Below, one piece after another: positions 1 to 10,060 of a stretch of DNA of 64,000 bases (positions are counted from its first letter, which is position 1; every line of letters begins with the position of its first letter). Both the position numbers and the translations under genes were made by a program. Source of the DNA: Bryoerythrophyllum caledonicum. Its lineage: Eukaryota > Streptophyta > Bryopsida > Pottiales > Pottiaceae. The notes beneath the pieces are model-generated. The model ran no database searches. It was not told the DNA's origin and saw nothing but the letters and a program-made list of their open reading frames with translations. Location of the stretch: assembly GCA_963971425.1 (NCBI GenBank), contig OZ020522.1:3012168-3076167 (forward strand), in the 5' to 3' direction.

Positions 1-555
1 CAATTCAGCATCACGAACTTGTTTAGACCCTTCATGATCAGTTCCAGGCTTAGGTGTGACCCTGTAAACAGTTGGCAGCAGACAGGCTTCCCCAGAATTT
101 CTAATCACAATTGCTCATTGATTACAACTCCGTTTTTTATGGTTGTTTTTTGTATCCTTCTTAGTTTTTTGTGCTTAACGTGATGGCAGCCTCCGATTAA
201 TCAATTGACTCAACCCTGGACCTCACAGCCGCCGACCAGCAGTGCACACTTAACGTATATGTTTTACTCAAAATTGTGACCACACATTCACGTGCACTCA
301 CACGATTAAGCCATCCTAAACACTAAGCTACGCATGGGCATCCAACTACGTCCTCTTGTTATTATAGATTGACCAATTGGTTGGGTTTGAGTTAATGGCA
401 ACCCTAATCCTAGTAAAATTTTGACAGCGCTTCCGCGTGATGTATTATAACTAGAAATTTAGGGTTTCCCTTATGCACAACGAATTGACTACTAGCCGGG
501 AAAGAGGAGAGGCTCCCTGATTTAATTCGATTCACCCTCCTTCCTTCAGTGTCGT
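1..555. other. Gene-free left edge
   Basis: No coding exon, RNA gene or recognisable element is seen here. The sequence is AT-rich and unremarkable up to the minisatellite. Confidence 0.5.
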
Positions 556-987
556 GCTCCAGCTCGTTCGTAATCCTCGCTCTCTTGCTCTTCGTGTTCT
601 GGTGATCTTCTCTTCGTGCTCCAGCTCGTTCGTGATCCTCGCCCTCTTGTTCTTCGTGTTCTGGTGATCTTCTCTTCGTGCTCCAACTCGTTCGTGATCC
701 TCGCCCTCTCGCTCTTCGTGTTTTGGTGATCTTCTCTTCGTGCTCAGCTCGTTCGTGATCCTCGCCCTCTTGCTCTTTGTATTTTGGTGATCTTCTCTTC
801 GTGCTCCAGCTCGTTCGTGATCCTCGCCCTCTTGCTCTTCGTGTTCTGGTGATCTTCTCTTCGTGCTCCAACTCGTTCGTGATCCTCGCCCTCTCGCTCT
901 TCGTGTTCTGGTGATCTTCTCTTCGTGCTCAGCTCGTTCGTGATCCTCGCCCTCTTGCTCTTCGTGTTCTGGTGATCTTCTCTTCGT
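556..987. repeat. 62-bp minisatellite with a 185-bp higher-order unit
   Basis: Seven tandem copies of a 61-62 bp unit start at about 556, 618, 680, 742, 803, 865 and 927. The core motifs are CTCGTTCGTGATCCTCGCC and TCTTCGTGTTCTGGTGATC. Copies 2-4 and 5-7 share the same ordered variants (a CCAGC unit, a CCAAC unit, then a unit one base shorter). The array has therefore been duplicated as a three-unit block of about 185 bp. Open frames across it are by-products of a repeat without stops. Confidence 0.9.
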
Positions 988-2149
988 ACCTAATTCACAC
1001 CTTCCAGTGGCCGGGGCTTCCGACTCTCCTTTTCTCTGTTCTCCCTCTCCTACATTCTTTTTCCCGTGAATAATGAGAGTCTCCCAGGATAACCCCCCAG
1101 CCTTGCTCTCCTTCGTTCCCAAGGGTGTTCCCGGCTGCCTTTGGCCCTTCCATTAATGACTCTTCTCAATAAAAAACTATTCACCTATCACACTAACTCC
1201 GTGCCACCCTTGCTTTTAACACAAATGGGTGTCCCACTAACCAAGGAAGTCTAAATTCCCTACTTTAATCCCATGCCACATGTGTGTGCATGACCTCCAA
1301 TAAGTGAGCTTTTAATCTAATTTCGAAGATGCGATAATTAATTAATTGACCAAGACTGAATTCCCTTTGCCTTGGGTTATGGCTAATTTGCCAAGTGATG
1401 GTGAGGGTTTTGCCCAAGCCTTTTAGCTTCTTTAACTATTTTTTATTTCTCTTTTCTTTCAGGGTTCTTTAAATCTCCTTCTTTTTCCCTTCTTCTCACC
1501 ATCCTTCTTCTTCTTCATTTTTCCCATAGATTCCTCGCCCAGGCCAATGATGGTCCCGACGCGGTAGGAGGTAGTTTTTTTCCTCCAACGACCTAATTCT
1601 TCTTCTTTTCTATTGTTTTTGGTTTTCCCAATCTTTTCTTTATTTTCTCTTTCTATTTATTATTTTGGTTAACCTCATAAAATTCTTGGTTACCACAATG
1701 TGGCTCCCAATAAAAGATTTAGTGCACGGAAAGGCTATTTGGCCAATTTAATCGAAAACCATGAACTAGCCAATGGGATAACCCATTTTCACTACTCATT
1801 AACCTTAATGGACTCAATGTGAGGTCCATTCATCACCGTGAGCCGTTTTTGCGGCTCACAACATGGCTTCCAAATTAAGAATTAGAAGATGAAAAGGCCA
1901 ATTGGCCATTTTAGCAAAGAATCATGGATTAATCCAATTGGTGAACCCATTTCACTAATTCCTAACCTCAACATGTGAGTTGTGTGACCATTTCGTCACA
2001 GTGAGATGTTTTTGTGGCTTACACATGGCGGCCATCTGGGACAACTCGGAGAGGCGGAGAACCCAAAAGGCTCTTGCTCTTGGGCACATGGTCATTTACT
2101 ATTCCTTCGTGATTAAAAAAGGACTAAGACCGTGATAAAAATTGAGAGG
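988..2149. repeat. Repeat-derived non-coding stretch with a 163-bp tandem duplication
   Basis: No gene is seen. Between about 1698 and 2030 two diverged copies of a roughly 163-bp unit lie head to tail. Each starts near ACAATGTGGCTCCCA or ACAACATGGCTTCCA and ends with a GTGAGNNGTTTTTGYGGCT motif. A third copy starts at about 2023 and breaks off. The stretch lies just downstream of the integrase end of the minus-strand Ty3/gypsy element and could be its 3' non-coding region or LTR. No matching 5' copy was found by eye. Confidence 0.55.
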
Positions 2150-4223
2150 TCCCATGCATGTGAAGGTTGTGAATAAATCACACCTTGTACTCCTTGCATC
2201 GGTTGCCCGATGTTCTTGTTGGGAACTCTTCGCCATTTAGGGTTTGGAGTTGAACGGAATTGTTGGAGAAGACCTCCTTCACGAGATAGGGTTCCAACCA
2301 CAAGGCATTGAATTTGCCCGGAAAGTCCAATCTCCTCGCATCTTGGAGGAGGACTAGCCTTCCTGGCCTTAGTGTCCGGACCTTGTTCCGTTTGTCAAAG
2401 GCAATTTCCTTCGACGTTGAATGGCTTTCATGTTCTGGGCGCTCCATCGGCGCATCTCATCGAGCTTCTCTATTCGTTCTAAACGATCGGCTAAGGACGT
2501 GGCAATGAACCACCGTTCGGTCACGGCCACTCGAAGAGAAGGAATCTCGAACTCTATTGGCAATATGACTTCAATGTCATAAACCAACGAGAAGGGCGTA
2601 GCGTGTGTGGTGACCTTTAAGGTGGTTCGGTAGGCCTATAGCGCGGCGGGAAGCTTGGTGTCCCAATCCCTCTTGGAATCGGTGACCTTTTTCCTCAAAA
2701 TGTTCACCACAGTTTGGTTGACCCGTTCGGTGTGCTTGTTAATTTGAGGGTGATAAGGGGTGGTTTTACAGTCGTTGATCTTGAACCGGGCGGTCATGGC
2801 CTCGATCATCTCGTTCTAGAAGTGTTTCCCCCTATCACTAATGAGGATCTTGGGACACCCAAACCGAGTGATGATTTGCTCGAACAAAAACTTAGCTGCG
2901 TGATTAGCATCATTGGTTTCACGGCTTGAGCCTCGGCCCACTTGGTGAGGTATTCGGTTGCCACCACAATGTGTTTCATTCCACTAGATGAGCTAGGATG
3001 CACCTCTCCAACGTAGTCAATGCCCCATTTCTCGAATGGGGCCAAGGGCAAGGATACACGCAAGGGCATACTCATTCTAAGGTAATTTCGGGCATACCAT
3101 TGACAAGCGTTGCATCGCTTGGTGTACTCGGGGGCATCATGAAACAATGTAGGCCAATAGTAGCCCGCGTGAAGGACCTTCTGGGCCGTCAAGGTGCCAG
3201 AGAAGTGCCCACCACACGCGCTATCGTGGCAGGCTGAGAGGATCGTAGGAATCTCCACGGTCGTCACACATCGACGTAGCATGCCGTCTACTCCACGATG
3301 GTACAACTTGCCTCCCACTATGGTAAAGTGGCGGCTATGAAGGCGAACTTTCCTCCGCTTGTTTTTGGACAACGAGTCCGGTAGAAGGTGTGTGGTGAGG
3401 AATTCGGCCACTAGACCGTACCACGAGGGGATGGAGGATACTTTAAACAAGTCCTCATCTAGCATGGCCTCATCAATGGAGACTATACCGATTTCCTCTG
3501 AGAGACGGGAGAGGTGATCAACTTGAAGGTGCATCCTTCCCGGGCAATATTCAACGGTGTAGTCGAACTCTTCCAAAAGCAAGACCCATCTCGCTAAACG
3601 GCCACTTAAATCGGCCTTGTTGACGAGGTACTTGATGGCCATGTGATCCACGTAGAACACCACGGGGTTGAGTAATAAGTAGTGAAGGAATTTTTAAACT
3701 GAAAAGACCATTGCCAAACATTCGCGTTTGGTGGTGGTATAGTTCTTTTCGGCGGGATCCAATTGCCTACTCGCGAAGGCAATGGGGTGATCCTTGCTAT
3801 TGAGGCCCACCGGTTGGCACAAGGTACTTCCTACCGCAACCGCCGAGGCGTCACAAAAGATGTGGAAAGGCAACTCCCAATTTGGAGGTCTCAAAACCAG
3901 GAAGGTGGTTAACTCTTTCTTCAAAACTACTAAGGCTTCTTGGCAATTTGGGGTCCACTCAAACCTTACATTTTTTTGGACGAGTCTAGTGATGGGCATG
4001 GACTTTGTGGCATAGTCGTGGATGACCTCCCTATACCATCCTATGTGCCTAAGGGTTTTTTGAATCTCCTTTACGTTTGTGGGAGGGTTCAACTCCACGA
4101 TCACCTTCACTTTGTCGGGGTCCGACTCTCTCCCCTTCTTAAAGACCACCAATCTTAGCCAAACCCCTTTTTTTACGGTGAGGAAGATCTTGTCGAGATT
4201 GAGTGCAATACCGGTATGCCTAC

Positions 4224-7200
4224 TGTTGCAGTTTGTAGAGACAGTATTCCTCCGGAGTGCACCCAATCATCACTAAGTGCTTCCAAAGTAACCGCTCCGA
4301 TTTCGTTCCCACAGAGACCTAATGTTCTTTTCCAAATACTCCCATTTACTTAACTTATCACAACAATCGTTTATAAGTTAGTTATCTTCTTACCTTACGT
4401 ATGGTAGATCCGGATCCTTCCGGAGTCCGGGTTATGTACAACGATTTCCAGAAAGTAATTTCCGAAAGTCGGGAGGGTAGTTTGATTTGTCTCTGTTCCT
4501 TCTCAGAGAGTCTCCTGGAGTTTTTAAGCGAGTGGCCGGAGTCCACTGATCCTATTTTGTGTAAGTGGTTGTATTTCCCACTGCCCTGTGATTTTAAGTG
4601 GCTAGGCACCCACTGTCCGGAACTTATAGTGACCAAACACCACTCTCCTACTTTGCTAACCTCATGAGTTGATTGTTATTCCTAGACTTAGACTCTCACG
4701 ACATCCGGAAGGCCTTCCGGATGCGATTACACAGAGCTAAGTTCGGACTACAACAACATTCCGGTGAGTATAATTGTGATCCTCCGAGGATGATGGTACT
4801 ACCTTGACAAAGTGTTTCGTCTAGACCTACGCATCGGGCTTTTTTCCTATCTCGGGGGAAAACTCCGGCTTTGACCGGAATCCAGGTTAACACGGATTTC
4901 TCCGTTTCCTGGAGACTACGAGGAATACCTCTGTAGTTCGTCCCCTCCCCTCTTGGCTACTTCCGGACCCTGCGGTCTACCAGACACACCTCTGCAATAG
5001 CCCTCCAGCTCTCCTAGGCGATCTCCCGACACGGACCTTGACCGGTTTCTCTCTGAACGACTAACTATCACCACACTCCTGAAAGATACTGACACAACCT
5101 CTTCCACATGAATGGATCCGCTACTCACAAAATATTCATCTCACACCAAGAGCACAAGAGAGCAAGTCTAATACGAAGGCGTGTTGTATATTTACTAATT
5201 GCGAAAGACAAGATGAAAGGTTTTTCTCCAAAACCTTACTACTAAGTACTAACTAAGTTCCTTCTAAACTCAGCTTTCCTCCTACCTACCCCTACGGGAA
5301 ATCCGCTAGATCTTATCTAAAAGATCCGAGAAATCCGGAAAGGTCCCAGATCGGATCTCAGATCCTAAAATCTCGGAAGAGTTCCGGCTCTGAAATTCCG
5401 ATTCTAACTACAAAACCGGCAGTCGATTCCGTCAGTAGCCGGGTGCACTTGGGGCCCCATCGTTAATCGCAATTGATATGGAATCTAAACTCAAAAAGAA
5501 ATACAAAACCTAAGTAACCTAAGTCAGAGCACTTGGTCCCCGGTTTCTCTCACTCCTGCGGGAGAGGGAGATCTCCACCAAAGCGCGTTGCTTGCACTTC
5601 GCCTACTTCGACGTTGCAAGCGAAATGTTGGTCTTCCAAGTCGATGGTCCGGTCGCTGGAGAAACACCAGCCACCGGAGTCCTGGAGTCCGGCGGTAGAG
5701 GGGGCTTTTCCGGTGATCCTTCCGGGACCGGAGGTACTAATGGTTCCGTCTCGGAAGCTGACCTGGTCTCCCGGACTAAGTCTCTGTAGCTTCCGGAAGG
5801 ACTCCTTGGCCTAGGCGCCAATCTCCAGGACAATGACTTTGGCGGTGCCGGGAGGTCGCCTTCCGCCGGAGGATCTGGCAGACGCATGTTGGGTGGCGGC
5901 AGAAGATCCAGAAGCTTCTTCAGGATTTCACTCGTACTCCGATTGGGAGGTAAGATACCCTCCGTCGGTGTCCAAGGTGACGGAGTGTCGAGAGACTCCG
6001 GATTCGCTGAGGTGCCCGGAGCTGGAGTTGTCTTGGTCGGTGGTTCCGGAGAGGCCGTAGTTTGTGTTGGGGTCGTGGTGCCTTCCGGTCCAGGTGCTGC
6101 TGGATCTTCCGGAAGCACCTGGGTGATGTTGTCGACCAGCAGCTTCATCTCCTCCCAGGTCCGCCCCATCTTCTCCGCTTGATCTAGGAGGAACCGGATG
6201 ATGTTGGCCCAGGTGACCTTCTCCTTCTCCACCAGTTCGGTGAAAAGCCGGCTCCGGTTGATCACGTCAATCGGAAATTCCACGGGCGTCCGGACCTCTA
6301 TCAGGGCAGCTGCAGAAGCATTGGCCTTTGCCTCAGCCAGTTTCCGGGCCGTCACCGCCAGGGCTGCCTTTTGAAGGTAGTGCTTTATCTTCTTTTCCAT
6401 CTCCGTCCTGGCCTTGTACATGGAAGAGATTTGGATATGCAGCGCCTTCGTGTCCGTCTCCCTATTCCGGAGTTCCTCCACCCTGTTGATGGTGTCCTCC
6501 AGCCGGTCGACGTCCAGACTCGGGAAGATCTGGTCCACGCTAGTGGTGATGACGTAGTTGGTCTTCTTAAGGAGGCCAACTCTCCAGCCGATCTCGCGGG
6601 TGACTTTGTCCATTTGTTTGAGTTGACCCTTGGAGTCCTCCTTGTCAACCTTCCTCCTCTTCCGGCAGGTCTCCGCTGAGGGTCTGGACTCGTCTTCTCC
6701 GGACGACGCGGAGGAGCTTCAGATGCCCGGACTCTCCGGCTCAGGCTCCTTCCTTCGAGGTCTATTCGGAGCCCTCCGGCCTTCCTGAGTGCCTGTGGTT
6801 GTTGCTTCCGGCACAGGCTCTTTCCTACCGGATTCTTCCTCCTCCAACTCGTCCCCTCCATACTTCTGGAAGTTAAGAACTTCGTCGTATTGCCTGACTT
6901 CCGCTGGAGGTAGCTGCTGGTGGTGACAGTAGAGGTGCGCCACATACGAGGCCAGAAGTGTTGCTGATTTTTTCACCTTCTAGAGATTGGCCACGAGACG
7001 GTTGATCATCTCGGTCATCAATGTTGCCCTGTCTACGACGATCTTCCCCTGGAGTGCTCCGAGGAAAGTACAGGCCCCCTTCACCACGACCCGTCTCGGC
7101 TTTTCCAGATGGAAGATAGGGTTTACAAACCCTAGCACGAGTTGGGCATCCAGGTACCGAAGATCCTACAGGTTGTAGCCATCCTTTGAGTCCGTTGGTC

Positions 7201-8110
7201 CCCCGAATTCCTCCGCCAAGAACTTGTCCCGCCTTTCCACCACCTTAGTACGGACGGCTCGGAAGTCGTATGCCTGTGACCATTCCGGAACTCCCCAGAC
7301 TTCCGGATGGACTCTCATCAGCCCCTTGTATTTCTCGTCCGACGTCCCTATAAGCTCCCAGATGTAAACCTCCTCCTGGATGCCCCACGCAACTTCGAGC
7401 AAACCCTCACAATCCATTGACTTCAGGCTCTCTTTCAGCATGCTGTACTCGTCCTGGTCTACTGGGATGTCCGGAATAACTCGGGTCAAGGGAGGGAGCG
7501 CAACTACCGGCTCTTCGTCTCTCTGGCCGCGCCCATCTCTATCAGTTCACTTCTTCTTGGCCATGGAGACCGTCTTCATCAAGTAGACCTAATTCCTTGC
7601 TTTCTCTCGATGTTGTCCCTGCACGCACCGTCCTCACCAAAACTCTCCCTAACGGTCGCACGTCCGTTCTAACTGTCTAAGCTCCAAATCCTAATGGCCA
7701 GCAGTTAGAAAACCGTAAGAGTAATGGAGAGAAAGAGAAAAAGAGAGAGAGAAAGCGCTGGAGCAGAACCTTAATACACGAAGAAGAAATGAAAAGAAAG
7801 AGTTCCCCTCCGAACCCCAACCTTAAGTAGTATGGCCGTTAGTACGGCTCATGATGACAATTGATGGTGACATTTCCGGCTGACGGTTGCGGATAACTGA
7901 CTGCCCTGGAATTCCGGTAACTACTCTTGTTCTGCTTTTAGCAGCTTTAGGCTTAATTAGGGTTTGCAGTAAGGCCCATCCGGCTTTATTATTACATCAA
8001 GACTATAGACTGTATCCTAGCACGAACTATCGTAACTACTTAACTAATTTTTTAGTTTTGGCCGAAATTTAAGGTTAACTTCCGGCACCATGTGGTAACG
8101 GAGTCCCACA
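4224..8110 (-). mobile_element. 3.9-kb TG...CA element inserted in the Ty3/gypsy element
   Basis: The insertion interrupts the reverse transcriptase region of the surrounding Ty3/gypsy fossil. It is bounded by a 5-bp direct repeat, CCTAC, at 4219-4223 and 8111-8115. The plus strand starts TGTTGCAG and ends GTCCCACA, so it has TG/CA termini. TG...CA ends with a 5-bp target duplication are typical of LTR retrotransposons, but long identical terminal repeats are not visible. Only a weak match is seen (TCCCACA at about 4306-4312 and at the right end). It has no recognisable pol. Its minus strand, between about 7.58 and 5.6 kb, encodes an unrecognised protein with coiled-coil-like stretches and a long proline/threonine/serine-rich tail. 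The element is broken in a few places. It could be a LARD-like non-autonomous derivative or a new family. Confidence 0.7.
5603..6613 (-). CDS. Unrecognised element-borne protein region (coiled coil plus Pro/Thr-rich tail)
   Basis: An open stretch of about 336 codons lies inside the 3.9-kb insertion. No family is recognised. The first ~170 residues are rich in charged residues and alanine with heptad-like spacing (for example TDTKALHIQISSMYKARTEM), which suggests a coiled coil. From about residue 175 the composition turns to Pro, Thr, Ser and Glu, so the tail is probably disordered. Further open stretches of similar style lie upstream on the same strand (about 7166-7489 and 6719-6976) and probably belong to the same fossil protein. 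The region could be a gag-like or accessory protein of the element; that is inference. It is not a host gene. Confidence 0.45.
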   Translation of the reverse strand: MDKVTREIGWRVGLLKKTNYVITTSVDQIFPSLDVDRLEDTINRVEELRNRETDTKALHIQISSMYKARTEMEKKIKHYLQKAALAVTARKLAEAKANASAAALIEVRTPVEFPIDVINRSRLFTELVEKEKVTWANIIRFLLDQAEKMGRTWEEMKLLVDNITQVLPEDPAAPGPEGTTTPTQTTASPEPPTKTTPAPGTSANPESLDTPSPWTPTEGILPPNRSTSEILKKLLDLLPPPNMRLPDPPAEGDLPAPPKSLSWRLAPRPRSPSGSYRDLVRETRSASETEPLVPPVPEGSPEKPPLPPDSRTPVAGVSPATGPSTWKTNISLATSK

Positions 8111-10060
8111 CCTACACCGCTCGAAGCTTTGCTTCACACATGCGAGGTGGGTGTCCTTCTAGGACTGGGTGCTAAAATCATCAATGAACACCGTCATTGA
8201 TTTGTGTACGAGGTCTGAGACGGCGAAGGTCATGGACCTTTGGAACGCAGAAGGGGCATTACAAAGTTCAAAAGGTATGACTAAGTAAATGAACGTGCCC
8301 CACGGGGTGGTGAAGGCGGTCTTGTGATAGTCCTCGGGGGCAATAGAGATTTGATTGTAGCCCGAGTAACCATCCATAAACGTAGAAAGCTCGTGACCCC
8401 CTACCTCCTCTAGAATGGTGTTGATGAATGGCAAGGGAAAGTGGTCTTTTAGGGTGTGGTGGTTTAGTTTCCTATAATCAATGCACACCCGTAGCTTCCA
8501 ATTTTTCTTTTTAACCAAAACCATGGGGGAAACCCAATCGGATATCTCCACGGGTTTAATGAACCCCGCTAAGAGTAGCTTCTCCAACTCGGCCTTGACA
8601 ATGAGCTGTAGGTTAGGATTCATACGCCGCTCATTTTGTCTAATGGAGGTGGTGCGAGGGAGAAGTGGAATGTGGTGTTGAGTCACCGCCGGAGAAATGC
8701 CCTTGAGGTCCTTGTACGACCATGCAAAAATGTCACGGAACTCTACCACTAATGACTTGTACTTCACCATCTCCTCCTCGGTCAACCCAACATCCACCTT
8801 AATACTACGGACTTCCTCTTCTTTATGAGAGACCGCCATCAACTTCCAATCATCGTGATGCACGTGTGGTTGTTGAGTGGGCCCCTTGTACCAATCATTC
8901 GGGACTTGGGGGTATGTTGCTCCCAAACCACTAGCTAGAATATCGGTGGATGTCCTTCTAGAGTGGAGAAATGGGTTGAGAGGGCCTTCGTCGACCAAGA
9001 CTTCCAACTCTGTTGCTTGTGTACCATCGATATCCATTCCAAACACCGTTGCGGGTTCGAAGTCATCTAGGAGGGGGACGAGGCTAGGCTCCAACTCGGT
9101 CTCCATCTCTATTATGTCACTCTCCATGAAGTGCACTCACATAGCTTCGTCCGCACTCGAGGTGGTGTATTCTCTCAACCATTCAACAAATTCCCCGATG
9201 GGAACCCATTCATAGAGCCGCGGTCCCATGCTCTTGAATGGCATCACATTGGCCATCGATGGTTGGGCTCTATCCACCGCCTTGTGGGGTGCGAATCTCA
9301 CTCTCTTGAGAGGTTCTTTTGCCAATACCTCTCGTGACTCATCTTCCGAAGAGCTCTTGCAACCGTGACATAATCCCAACCTACTTGGTTGGATATGGAC
9401 CTTGGTAGGGTTCTCCGGCGGTCCATAGGTGATGTGGGGTTTCGGTCCTCCCCATTCTACCGTGGCATTGGCAATTCGCAACCAAGGCCTACCTAGTAGT
9501 AATGGATATGTCTCCTTGTTGGAGTGCATTCGAATGACTTGGAAGGTGAGGGAGTACTCCTCACCCCCCGTGGTAACCTTACAACCACTAATTTGGCCTA
9601 ATGGGGCCTCTGAACTTTGATTAGCCATGTTGATGATGTAAGGTGATGGCCCCGTGATGTCTAGCTCCAATTTTTCCATGGTTGAAAGAGGCATAATGTT
9701 CAAACCACTACCACCATCCACAAGTACATTAGGTACCACTTTGTCCACGATTGAAACCTCAATTTGGACCGCCTTGACCTCGATATTGGGGTGTGCGGAC
9801 TTAACACGGGCCGCCAATCTAACCTTTGCCTTAGGACGTCGCTTCATTGGGGTTCCCGACCTAAAGACCTTCCTCATGGGTGGTGATACCTCCAATAGTT
9901 GGGCAATAGTGATGTCTGCCTAAAGGCGACTCAAATTCGCCCATAAGTCATAGGAACCTTCCCCCACATTCTCCTCGACACGTGGGAACGCATTAACCTC
10001 TGGTCTAGGGATTGGTGGATCATCCTATGCATTTTGGGAGGTGGTTAATGGATTTCGGGA

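Larger units (their letters stand above)
2150..10060 (-). mobile_element. Broken Ty3/gypsy LTR retrotransposon (non-chromodomain type)
   Basis: This is a minus-strand fossil. Reading leftward the parts are: an aspartic protease region (about 9.9-9.1 kb, active-site motif VDGGS), reverse transcriptase (about 8.8-8.16 kb, with CIDYRKLN and VFIDDF), the end of RT with RNase H (about 4.2-3.69 kb, with FCDASAVAVGS), and integrase with zinc-binding and catalytic cores (about 3.66-2.19 kb, with GIDYVG). The integrase C-terminus has no chromodomain, which fits the Tat/Athila side of Ty3/gypsy. The order PR-RT-RH-IN identifies Ty3/gypsy. The element carries several breaks and is interrupted by the separate 3.9-kb insertion at 4224-8110. 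The gag region is not clearly recognised upstream of 10.0 kb and flanking LTRs were not identified by eye. Age appears moderate. Confidence 0.85.

Noticed and set aside
556-987. CRISPR-like array
   Set aside because: The units are contiguous 62-bp tandem repeats without unique spacers, in a plant nuclear context.
410-1122. Two long minus-strand open frames with Glu/Arg-rich repetitive protein
   Set aside because: They are translations of the 62-bp minisatellite, which happens to lack stops. There is no start context, domain or splice support.
5533-6182. Plus-strand open frames across 5.5-6.2 kb
   Set aside because: They lie antisense to the better-supported minus-strand protein of the 3.9-kb insertion, and their composition follows the CCGG-rich DNA.
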